Source of the DNA: Hyphomonadaceae bacterium
GTDB lineage: Bacteria; Pseudomonadota; Alphaproteobacteria; Caulobacterales; Hyphomonadaceae
Assembly: GCA_030696545.1 (NCBI GenBank)
Contig: JAUYSA010000377.1
Location: 1-13,762, forward strand
Reading direction: 5' to 3'
DNA length: 13,762 nucleotides
The notes under the pieces were generated by a model, which did no database searches, was not told where the DNA came from, and saw only the letters and a program-made list of their open reading frames with translations. Position 1 is the first letter of the stretch; every line of letters starts with the position of its first letter. Position numbers and translations under genes: made by a program. This document shows, piece after piece, positions 7,730 through 13,512 of this stretch.

Positions 7730-9094
7730 ATGACAGCAACACGCCGCCACTTCCTCGCCTCCACTGTCGCCCTCGCCGCGCTCGCCGCCTGCGCCACGCC
7801 TCAGTTTGCCAACGCGTCGACGCGCAAACCAAACATCGTTCTCATCCTCGCTGATGACCTCGGCTATGGCGACCTCGGCTCCTACGGCGCCCGCGCCATC
7901 CGCACGCCACACCTTGATCGCATGGCTGCAGAAGGCGCTCGCCTCACCACTTTCTACGCCTCCGCCAGCGTCTGCACGCCCTCCCGCGCCGGCCTGCTCA
8001 CCGGCCGCTATCCGATCCGCACCGGCCTTGCGAGAGACGTCATCCGTCAGACCGATACGCACGGCCTGAAACTCTCCGAGATCACCATCGCCGAAGCCCT
8101 CAAGCCCGACTACGCGACCGCGCTGGTTGGCAAATGGCATCTCGGCCATGTCGATCCGTTCTGGCCGCCGACACAGCAAGGCTTCGACCTCTTCTTCGGC
8201 CTGCCCTACAGCCACGACATGCTGCCGCTCAGCCTCTACACCAAAGAACCCGGCGTCGAACTCACCAGCGAAGCTCCGGCGATGGACAAGCTCACCGACC
8301 GCTTCTTCCAGCGCGGCCTCCGCTTCATCGACGAGAACCGCGATCGTCCGTTCTTCCTGATGCTCACGCTCACTGCTCCGCACGTGCCACTCGACCCACA
8401 CCCGGATCACGCCGGCCACTCCGCCGCCGCCGAGTATGGCGACGTGGTGGAAGAGATCGACGCCAACATGGGCCGCCTCTTCGCCAGGCTGAAGGAACTG
8501 AACCTCGACGACGACACGCTCGTCATCGTCACATCCGACAATGGCCCCTGGTTCGAAGGCTCCACCGCTGGCCTGCGCGAGCGCAAGGGCGGCGCGGGCT
8601 GGGAGGGCGGCTATCGCGTACCCTTCCTCGCGCGCCATCCGGGCCGTATTCCGGCGGGCCTTGTCAGCGACAGCATGGCGATGAACATCGACCTGCTCCC
8701 TACGCTCGCAAAGTGGACTGGCGCTCCCATCCCATCGGCGCAGCTCGACGGCGCCGACATCTCATCCCTGCTAACCCTCCGCGCCGCGCCATCACCGCAC
8801 GACGAGCTGGTCCTGTTCATCAATGAAGACGTCGCCGCCATCCGCACGCAGCGCTACAAGCTCGTTGTACGCGGCTTCTACCGCAGCTTTCTCGCCACGC
8901 TCGACACACGCGATGACTGGCAGGTGCTCGTCGATCTCGAGAACGACCCGGAGGAGTCCTACGACGTCTCCAGCCGCCACCCGGACGTGCTGGCCGACCT
9001 CTCCGCCCGCCTTACCCGCGCCCGCGCGACCTTCGATCCACTGAAGACGCCGACGCCTGCGAGCCCTCCCGCGCCGGCTACTTCCCGAGGTTGA
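7730..9094 (+). CDS. Exported type I sulfatase (arylsulfatase family, S1)
   Basis: This is a 454-residue alkaline-phosphatase-superfamily sulfatase. It opens with a twin-arginine signal (TRRHFLAS, Arg5-Arg6) and a hydrophobic stretch ending in a lipobox-like LAAC (Cys21), with an alternative ANA cleavage at residue 29, so it is a Tat-exported lipoprotein or periplasmic enzyme. The catalytic domain has NIVLILADDLGYGD (metal Asp42, Asp43), the CTPSRAGLLTGR signature whose Cys82 would become formylglycine, GKWHLG (Lys135, His137), APHVP (His218), TSDNG (Asp270, Asn271) and RKGG (Lys286). All core residues are present. The natural substrate (aryl sulfate, sulfated glycan or other) cannot be told from sequence, and no formylglycine-generating enzyme, transporter or glycosidase is nearby. 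There is no clear Shine-Dalgarno before the ATG. Its Pro/Ala-rich last residues overlap the convergent DUF1801 gene by 17 bases. Confidence 0.93.
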   Translation: MTATRRHFLASTVALAALAACATPQFANASTRKPNIVLILADDLGYGDLGSYGARAIRTPHLDRMAAEGARLTTFYASASVCTPSRAGLLTGRYPIRTGLARDVIRQTDTHGLKLSEITIAEALKPDYATALVGKWHLGHVDPFWPPTQQGFDLFFGLPYSHDMLPLSLYTKEPGVELTSEAPAMDKLTDRFFQRGLRFIDENRDRPFFLMLTLTAPHVPLDPHPDHAGHSAAAEYGDVVEEIDANMGRLFARLKELNLDDDTLVIVTSDNGPWFEGSTAGLRERKGGAGWEGGYRVPFLARHPGRIPAGLVSDSMAMNIDLLPTLAKWTGAPIPSAQLDGADISSLLTLRAAPSPHDELVLFINEDVAAIRTQRYKLVVRGFYRSFLATLDTRDDWQVLVDLENDPEESYDVSSRHPDVLADLSARLTRARATFDPLKTPTPASPPAPATSRG

Positions 9095-9473
9095 ACTTCA
9101 CCGCCTCGCGCACCAGCGCCGCAAGCGCCTTCTCGTTCACCTTCCCACCCTCGACGACATCGATCGCGCGCCGCGTGCCGCCATCCATCCCCGCATTGAA
9201 CAGGCCGGACGGGTCTTTCAGCTTGGCGCCATACATGAAGGTCAGCTTCACCTTGTCCTTGTAGCGCTCGCCCGTGCAGATGATGCCGTTGGCTTCCCAC
9301 ACCGGCACGCCCGCAGGGTTCGACGGCTTGCGCCACTTCACGGTCTCAACAATCCCCGGCGCCGCGCCCATTATAATCTTGCGCAACCCATCCAGTGTCT
9401 CCACCCGCCAGTCAGCACCACTCCGCGCTTTTGCAGGCGCCTTTTTCACCGCAGCCTTTTTCGCCACCGCCAT
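9078..9473 (-). CDS. DUF1801-family protein with H1-like N-terminal tail (copy 2)
   Basis: This 131-residue protein has a lysine/alanine-rich N-terminus (MAVAKKAAVKKAPAKAR) followed by a DUF1801 (YdhG-like) core. The core includes APGIVETVKWRKPSN (38-52), an EANGIIC strand (60-66), VKLTFMYGAKLKDPSGLF (75-92) and a late GGTRRAIDV. The family is small, cytoplasmic and of unproven biochemical function; one B. subtilis relative, YdhG, and the YdeI group have only loose functional links. The ATG at 9473 has a purine-rich AGGGGGTAGGG upstream, which also contains the stop of the upstream DUF1801 gene; the gap is 9 bases. The two genes are therefore almost certainly one transcript. Its 3' end overlaps the sulfatase tail by 17 bases, convergently. 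The tail could contact nucleic acids or other anions; that is inference. Confidence 0.87.
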   Translation of the reverse strand: MAVAKKAAVKKAPAKARSGADWRVETLDGLRKIIMGAAPGIVETVKWRKPSNPAGVPVWEANGIICTGERYKDKVKLTFMYGAKLKDPSGLFNAGMDGGTRRAIDVVEGGKVNEKALAALVREAVKFNLGK

Positions 9474-9482
9474 CCCTACCCC

Positions 9483-9968
9483 CTACATCTTCTCGCCGGG
9501 CAGCTTGCTCGCCTGCTTCACCCACGCCGCAAACTGCTTCTCATCGAACTCACCTTCGCGGATGTGAAGATAACGCACGCCCTTCACCTTCGACGTTTCG
9601 GGCGGAATCGGGGTCATCTGCTCGCCCCGGAAGAACGTCACCTTCACGTACTTGGCGTAAACGTGAAACGCCAGAAACCACGTCCCATCGCCAAAGCCAT
9701 AAAGCGGCGTGTTCCACTTCACCGCCTTCGCGGCCTTCGGAACAACGCGCCCCACAACGCTGTCGATCTTTTCACCGATGCCCTTTGTCCACCCCGGCAT
9801 CGCCGCAATGAACGCCTGCACCACCTCATCGCCCTCGCCCTTGGCGATCTGCGGGTTGCCGCCTGACAGGCGCACGACGCCATCGGCATCTGGCTTCAGC
9901 GGCTTCCCCGCCTTCGCCGGAGTTTTCTTCGCCACCTTCGCTGGCGCTTTTGCGGCCTTCTTCGCCAT
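9483..9968 (-). CDS. DUF1801-family protein with H1-like N-terminal tail (copy 1)
   Basis: This is a 161-residue protein and the first gene of the pair. Residues 1-25 are nearly all Lys, Ala and Pro (MAKKAAKAPAKVAKKTPAK), like histone H1 or AlgP/HC-type tails. A short linker leads to a DUF1801 core with VVPKAAKAVKWNTPLYGFG (75-93), a hydrophobic strand WFLAFHVYAKYVKVTFFRG (97-115) and VRYLHIREG (131-139). The core is clearly related to its neighbour but diverged: it has FRGEQMTPIPP where the other has MYGAKLKDPSG. So these are old paralogues or independently acquired relatives, not a recent duplication. The start ATG at 9968 is supported by GGAG 8 bases upstream. It is divergent from thrB with a 105-base spacer. 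No function is established for the family. Confidence 0.87.
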   Translation of the reverse strand: MAKKAAKAPAKVAKKTPAKAGKPLKPDADGVVRLSGGNPQIAKGEGDEVVQAFIAAMPGWTKGIGEKIDSVVGRVVPKAAKAVKWNTPLYGFGDGTWFLAFHVYAKYVKVTFFRGEQMTPIPPETSKVKGVRYLHIREGEFDEKQFAAWVKQASKLPGEKM

Positions 9969-10038
9969 TCATTCGCTCCGGTTCTGTCGCCTTCTGCGGC
10001 CAGTCTCCACGAAGATTCAACTTGTGACCACCACCGCC

Positions 10039-10067
10039 TTGCCTGTGGCGCTCACTCCCCCTAACCA
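10039..10067 (+). promoter_or_regulatory. Candidate promoter of thrB, placed for a leaderless transcript
   Basis: TTGCCT (10039-10044) and TAACCA (10062-10067) are 17 bases apart. Six bases separate the -10 from the ATG at 10074, so the expected initiation point is the start codon itself. No Shine-Dalgarno is visible before the ATG, which fits a leaderless mRNA. The -10 is imperfect and the call is by eye. Confidence 0.3.
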
Positions 10068-10073
10068 CGCGTC

Positions 10074-11033
10074 ATGGCCGTCTATACCGACATCGACGAC
10101 ATAACGCTCGCCGCGCTCCTCACGGAGTATGACATCGGCCCGCCGCTGGCGTTCAAGGGCATTGCCGAAGGCGTCGAGAACTCGAACTTCCTGCTGGAGA
10201 CGCCCAAGGGCCGCTACATTCTCACCGTCTTCGAAAAGCGCGCCAAGAAGGAAGATCTGCCCTTCTTCATGGGCATGATGGGACACCTTGCCTCGAAGGG
10301 CTTCCCCGCGCCGCTCCCCGTTCCCGCCAAAGACGGAAACCCGCTCCGCACGCTCCACGGGAAGCCTGCCGTGATCTGCACATTCCTGCAGGGCATGAGC
10401 CCCCGGCGGCCTGACTCTGACCAGTGCCGCGCCCTCGGCCAGGCGCTCGGCCGCTTCCACGTCGCCCTGGGCGACTTCCGGATGCGCCGCCCCAATGACC
10501 TCTCGCTTCCCGCCTGGCCGAAACTCTGGGAAGGCCGCAACGCCGAAGCGGATGCGCTTTCCCCCGGCCTCTCCGGCCAGATCGAAGGCGACCTCGACTT
10601 CCTGAAAGCGAACTGGCCAAAAACTCTGCCGGGCGGCGCCATCCACGCAGACCTCTTCCCAGACAACACCTTCTTCCTCGACGGGAAACTGTCCGGCGTC
10701 ATCGACTTCTACTTCGCCTGCTCGGATTTCCTCGCCTACGATATTGCCGTCTGCCTCAACGCGTGGTGCTTCGAGCGGCGCGGCGAATACAACCTCACCA
10801 AGGGCCGCGCCCTGATTTCCAGCTACGAAACCGTTCGTCGCCTTGAACCGCGCGAGCGCGCCGCCCTTCCCGTGCTGGCGCGCGGCGCCGCCATGCGCTT
10901 CTTCCTCACCCGCCTTGTCGATCTGGCCGCAACTCCGAAAGACGCCCTCGTAAAGCCGCACAATCCCCTCGACTACGCCGAACGCCTCGGCTTCCATCGC
11001 CAGGCGAAATCGCCGGAAGATTACGGGGCGTGA
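10074..11033 (+). CDS. thrB: Homoserine kinase, APH-like type (ThrB)
   Basis: This 319-residue protein is the proteobacterial type of homoserine kinase, built on the aminoglycoside-phosphotransferase fold rather than the GHMP fold of E. coli ThrB. It phosphorylates L-homoserine with ATP in the cytoplasm on the way to threonine. The nucleotide-binding N-lobe contains EGVENSNFLLET and the strand RYILTVFEKR. The catalytic loop is HADLFPDN (His191, Asp193, Asn198), and the metal-binding IDFYFAC (Asp211) follows. Both motifs and the family segments LQGMSPRRP and GRFHVAL are intact. The length is standard. rnhA, its usual partner, is 1.1 kb downstream and ispH 2.4 kb upstream, both on the same strand, supporting the assignment. 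A small membrane-protein gene follows after 7 bases. No Shine-Dalgarno is visible, so translation may be leaderless. Confidence 0.95.
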   Translation: MAVYTDIDDITLAALLTEYDIGPPLAFKGIAEGVENSNFLLETPKGRYILTVFEKRAKKEDLPFFMGMMGHLASKGFPAPLPVPAKDGNPLRTLHGKPAVICTFLQGMSPRRPDSDQCRALGQALGRFHVALGDFRMRRPNDLSLPAWPKLWEGRNAEADALSPGLSGQIEGDLDFLKANWPKTLPGGAIHADLFPDNTFFLDGKLSGVIDFYFACSDFLAYDIAVCLNAWCFERRGEYNLTKGRALISSYETVRRLEPRERAALPVLARGAAMRFFLTRLVDLAATPKDALVKPHNPLDYAERLGFHRQAKSPEDYGA

Positions 11034-11040
11034 CGCGCTC

Positions 11041-11484
11041 GTGGACCTGATCCGACGCACCAGCCGTACATTCGCCAGTTTGGTGATCGCGATCGTCTTC
11101 GCGTGCGCGCTCGTGCACATGCTCGGCATGCTGATGGTTTACGGCTCCCTTCTGATCGGCGGCGAGCCAATGTCGATAAATCCCGGAATTTTGGCCGGGA
11201 GTTTTTGGGTCGGCGCGATGCAAGGGGTCAGCGTGCTGCTGGTCGCGATTCCCCTGGGGGCGCTCTCGCATCTCGTCTTAGTGCGATCTGGCGGCACGGC
11301 GTTACTGCCCTATCTGCTAGCGGGCCTTGTCCTCGCGGGTGCGTCAACCGTCTTCCTGGGGGTAACCAATGGATTCGCATTCAATGCGGCCTATGCAGTC
11401 ATGGCGGTGACGTCGGGCGCTCTTGGCGGTTGTCTGTTCTGGCTGATCCGCAGGCCAGACCGCGACCGCGCAACAGCTAGTTAG
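11041..11484 (+). CDS. Small four-helix membrane protein of unknown function
   Basis: This is a 147-residue protein I do not recognise. It has four hydrophobic segments (about 13-38, 50-81, 86-108 and 113-136), a basic N-terminus (MDLIRRTSR) and a basic, charged tail after the last helix (LIRRPDRDR). This fits a four-pass inner-membrane protein with both ends in the cytoplasm. The helices are rich in Gly and Ala, as in small multi-pass proteins with tight packing. The start is a GTG 7 bases after the thrB stop, with only a weak GGGG upstream; a later ATG would remove the first helix. Codon use differs sharply from the neighbours: ATA, TTA (twice), CTA, GTA, GGA, CGA and AGG all occur in this short gene. 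A terminator-like hairpin lies inside it. Its last 8 bases overlap the convergent gene. Confidence 0.72.
   Translation: MDLIRRTSRTFASLVIAIVFACALVHMLGMLMVYGSLLIGGEPMSINPGILAGSFWVGAMQGVSVLLVAIPLGALSHLVLVRSGGTALLPYLLAGLVLAGASTVFLGVTNGFAFNAAYAVMAVTSGALGGCLFWLIRRPDRDRATAS
11181..11206 (+). terminator. Terminator-like hairpin inside the small membrane-protein gene
   Basis: TCCCGG (11181-11186) and CCGGGA (11195-11200) form a perfect GC-rich stem with an 8-base loop. One G and then five T residues (11202-11206) follow. This is the most classical intrinsic-terminator shape in the window, about 150 bases past the thrB stop. It sits within an open frame that otherwise looks real, so it may end or attenuate thrB transcripts, or be a chance arrangement of codons. 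Confidence 0.4.
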
Positions 11485-12085
11485 CGACAGCCACGAACAC
11501 CCCGACCGCGATGACGGCAACGATCAACAGCGCAATCAGCCAGAGCGGGACGAAACCCTTTTCGCTCGTTACCTGCGGAGCAGACTCCGCCGTCGCCCTA
11601 CGCAACCGCACCGGCCCTTCCGGCTCGTAATCCGCCATCGTCCGCCGCTCACCCAGCCCGATCGTATCGAACTCGTCCTTGCCCGCTTCACGCAATACGC
11701 CGATCCCGCGCAACGCCTCGTTGATCGCGCCTCCGCCGCGCGACCGCTGAGACGCCATCGTCTCGCGACCATCGGCAAAGGCCATCGCCGACTGCCCGCC
11801 CGTCCCGCCAAAGTATTCCGTCTCGACATAGGCCAGCGCCCCGCCCGCCCGCGTCGCCTCCGCCATCGCCCGCTCGAGCCCTGCCGGCGCCATGTCCAGC
11901 TCAGCAGAACACGGCGCACCCGCGGCCTGCCCCTCGATCTCGCCCAGCAGGTCATCGCTCATCGGGATCGCCTGCCACCCGCTAAGCAGTTCCACCGCCC
12001 GCGCCATCGGCCAGTCGCGCAGGAACGCCTGCACGCCCACGCCCTTGCCGATTATCAGCTGAACACTGTGACCCATCCCCATCAT
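11477..12085 (-). CDS. Hypothetical protein with C-terminal membrane anchor
   Basis: This 202-residue protein has a soluble domain (about 1-155), a charged linker and a single C-terminal transmembrane segment (about 180-200) ending right at the stop, so it is tail-anchored with the main domain most likely in the cytoplasm. I do not know its function. Segments that look conserved rather than random are AYVETEYFGGTGGQSA (85-100), AINEALRGIGVL (120-131) and GKDEFDTIGLG (135-145). I have a faint memory of similar YFGG...INEALR...DEFD arrangements in uncharacterised actinobacterial and proteobacterial proteins, which I cannot confirm. Start choice is open: ATG codons occur at 12085, 12082 and 12076. 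The third has AGGA 8 bases upstream and is the better-placed start; I kept the longest. It is divergent from rnhA (50 bases) and its 3' end overlaps the membrane-protein gene by 8 bases. Confidence 0.8.
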   Translation of the reverse strand: MMGMGHSVQLIIGKGVGVQAFLRDWPMARAVELLSGWQAIPMSDDLLGEIEGQAAGAPCSAELDMAPAGLERAMAEATRAGGALAYVETEYFGGTGGQSAMAFADGRETMASQRSRGGGAINEALRGIGVLREAGKDEFDTIGLGERRTMADYEPEGPVRLRRATAESAPQVTSEKGFVPLWLIALLIVAVIAVGVFVAVAN

Positions 12086-12135
12086 CCTATAGGCCGAGTC
12101 TTGACGGCGGGAACGAACCCACCGACCTCACCAGC

Positions 12136-12582
12136 ATGACCGACACAATCGAAATCTGGACTGATGGCGCCTGTTCGGGAAACCCCGGGCCGGGCGGCTG
12201 GGGCGCGGTCATCCGCACTAATGGCGTCGACACCGAACTCCATGGCGGCGAGCCCGCCACCACCAACAACCGCATGGAGCTGATGGCCGCTATCGCGTCG
12301 CTTGAACACCATGCCCCCGGGACAAAGCTCACCCTCCACACCGATAGCACCTATGTGAAGGACGGCCTCACCAAGTGGATCCTCGGCTGGAAGCGCAATG
12401 GCTGGAAAACCGCTGACAAGAAGCCCGTAAAGAACCAGGATCTCTGGATGCGCCTCGACGCCGCCGCTTCGGCCCACAAGGTCGACTGGCGCTGGGTGAA
12501 AGGTCATTCCGGCCACGCCGAGAACGACCGTGCAGACGCCCTCGCCCGCCTCGGCTGCGACGAAAATCGCCCCCGGCGCTAG
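12136..12582 (+). CDS. rnhA: Ribonuclease HI
   Basis: This is a 148-residue RNase HI, which cuts the RNA strand of RNA-DNA hybrids (R-loops, primers) in the cytoplasm. The numbering matches E. coli RNase HI exactly at the catalytic residues: Asp10 (WTDGACSGNPGPGGW), Glu48 (NNRMELMA), Asp70 (HTDSTYV), His124 (VKGHSGH) and Asp134 (NDRADALA). The basic handle region, GWKRNGWKTADKKPVKNQDLW (84-104), is also present, so this is the canonical substrate-binding form. The ATG at 12136 gives the expected N-terminus but has no clear Shine-Dalgarno; TTGACG at 12101-12106 could be a -35 element but no matching -10 is evident. In many alphaproteobacteria rnhA follows thrB directly; here two genes separate them, one of them on the other strand. 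Confidence 0.97.
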   Translation: MTDTIEIWTDGACSGNPGPGGWGAVIRTNGVDTELHGGEPATTNNRMELMAAIASLEHHAPGTKLTLHTDSTYVKDGLTKWILGWKRNGWKTADKKPVKNQDLWMRLDAAASAHKVDWRWVKGHSGHAENDRADALARLGCDENRPRR

Positions 12583-12618
12583 CGGTTATCCGGCCGCAAC
12601 TCCCGCGAAGCGCATCCT

Positions 12619-12647
12619 TTGCCGCGCAGCCCGCGCTGGTGTAAACA
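12619..12647 (+). promoter_or_regulatory. Weak candidate promoter of the 280-residue protein gene
   Basis: TTGCCG (12619-12624) and TAAACA (12642-12647) are spaced by 17 bases in the 87-base gap after rnhA. Initiation near 12654 would leave a leader of about 16 bases before the ATG at 12670, with GGGG as the only purine run. Weak and unproven. Confidence 0.25.
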
Positions 12648-12669
12648 AGCGCGAGAAGTCGGGGCTACC

Positions 12670-13512
12670 ATGAACGTCGAACTCGCCGAAGAACGCATTC
12701 TTCTCCTGCCAGACAAGATCGGCGCGCCACAGGCGGAAGGCCGCGCCTGGTCGAAACGCACCGACGCGTTCGGCGCCTTCGCCAAGCTGGGCGGCTTCCT
12801 CAACAAGCCGAAGGACGAAGACTACGAGGTCGTCTATCGCGAACTCCGCCTCCAGCCCTTCTGGCGCCTCAGCGCCTCAAGCACATACGTCTATGAGCGT
12901 CAGCGCCAGCACAAGCTGAAGGTCTCAACCGAGGTCGAAGCGATCTCGATCGGCGACCAGAAATACCCCGCCGCCAACCGCGAAGTCGCCATCACCGTCA
13001 CGGAGTGCTGCAACGAATCCACCCAGCGCGAATGGCTGTTCGACGGCATCACCAAGAAGGCAGAGCCCGCGCTCAAATCCTATGTTGGCCCCGAGGCTAC
13101 GCCGATCACCGCCGACGAACTGAACGAGAAAGCCAAGACCGGCGCTATCATCGTGCCCCCGCAGGCCAAGGCCTCGATGCTGACCCGCGACGTGATCTCT
13201 CAGGCGATCCGCAAGATCGAAGCAGACCGCATCCTCGAAGAGAAGATGCAGATCGACGCGATCGACCTCTACTACCGTCCGGTCTATGCCGTGCGTTACA
13301 AGTGGCAGGGCAAGGAGGCCGTCGTCGAAGTCGACGCCGTCACGGGCGAAACGAAAACCGGCGGCACGACGTTCGAAGCCTATGTCGGCAAACTCATCGA
13401 TCGCGACTTCCTGCTCGATGCCGGCGCCGAAGCGCTCAACACCTTTATCCCGGGCGCAAACCTCGCGAAGCTCATTGTCGTGAAGGGCCTGAAGCTCGGC
13501 GCGAAGGCTTAG
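12670..13512 (+). CDS. Conserved-looking hypothetical protein, cytoplasmic, 280 residues
   Basis: I do not recognise a named domain in this protein. It lacks a signal peptide and transmembrane helices. Visible parts are LQPFWRLSASSTYVYERQR (61-79), a beta-rich stretch, ITVTECCNESTQREWLFDG (108-126) with a Cys-Cys pair, a helix SQAIRKIEADRILEEKMQ (177-194), and IDLYYRPVYAVRYKW (198-212) followed by EAVVEVDAVTGE (216-227). The last pair has the tyrosine-rich strand plus Val-Asp-x-x-Thr-Gly-Glu turn seen in PepSY-like repeats, but I would not call it PepSY. The C-terminus is a weakly hydrophobic helix (LNTFIPGANLAKLIVVKGLK). An upstream TTG at 12619 extends the frame by 17 poor-looking residues, so I chose the ATG at 12670. 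Its TAG shares bases with the stop of the convergent NfeD-like gene. Function unknown. Confidence 0.82.
   Translation: MNVELAEERILLLPDKIGAPQAEGRAWSKRTDAFGAFAKLGGFLNKPKDEDYEVVYRELRLQPFWRLSASSTYVYERQRQHKLKVSTEVEAISIGDQKYPAANREVAITVTECCNESTQREWLFDGITKKAEPALKSYVGPEATPITADELNEKAKTGAIIVPPQAKASMLTRDVISQAIRKIEADRILEEKMQIDAIDLYYRPVYAVRYKWQGKEAVVEVDAVTGETKTGGTTFEAYVGKLIDRDFLLDAGAEALNTFIPGANLAKLIVVKGLKLGAKA

Noticed and set aside
7310..8638. 442-codon minus-strand frame spanning ispH and the sulfatase
   Set aside because: It crosses two well-supported genes on the other strand and is rich in Gly, Glu and Val with no recognisable domain.
10017..11129. 370-codon minus-strand frame opposite thrB
   Set aside because: A mirror of the homoserine kinase coding pattern; no domain or ribosome binding site.
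11103..11480. 125-codon plus-strand frame overlapping the small membrane protein
   Set aside because: Arg/Gly/Ala-rich with no hydrophobic pattern, while the 11041 frame gives four clean helices.
12086..12093. CCTATAGG perfect 8-base palindrome between the divergent 11477-12085 and rnhA genes
   Set aside because: Too short to call an operator, and no second copy is nearby. TATAGG as a -10 lacks a matching -35.
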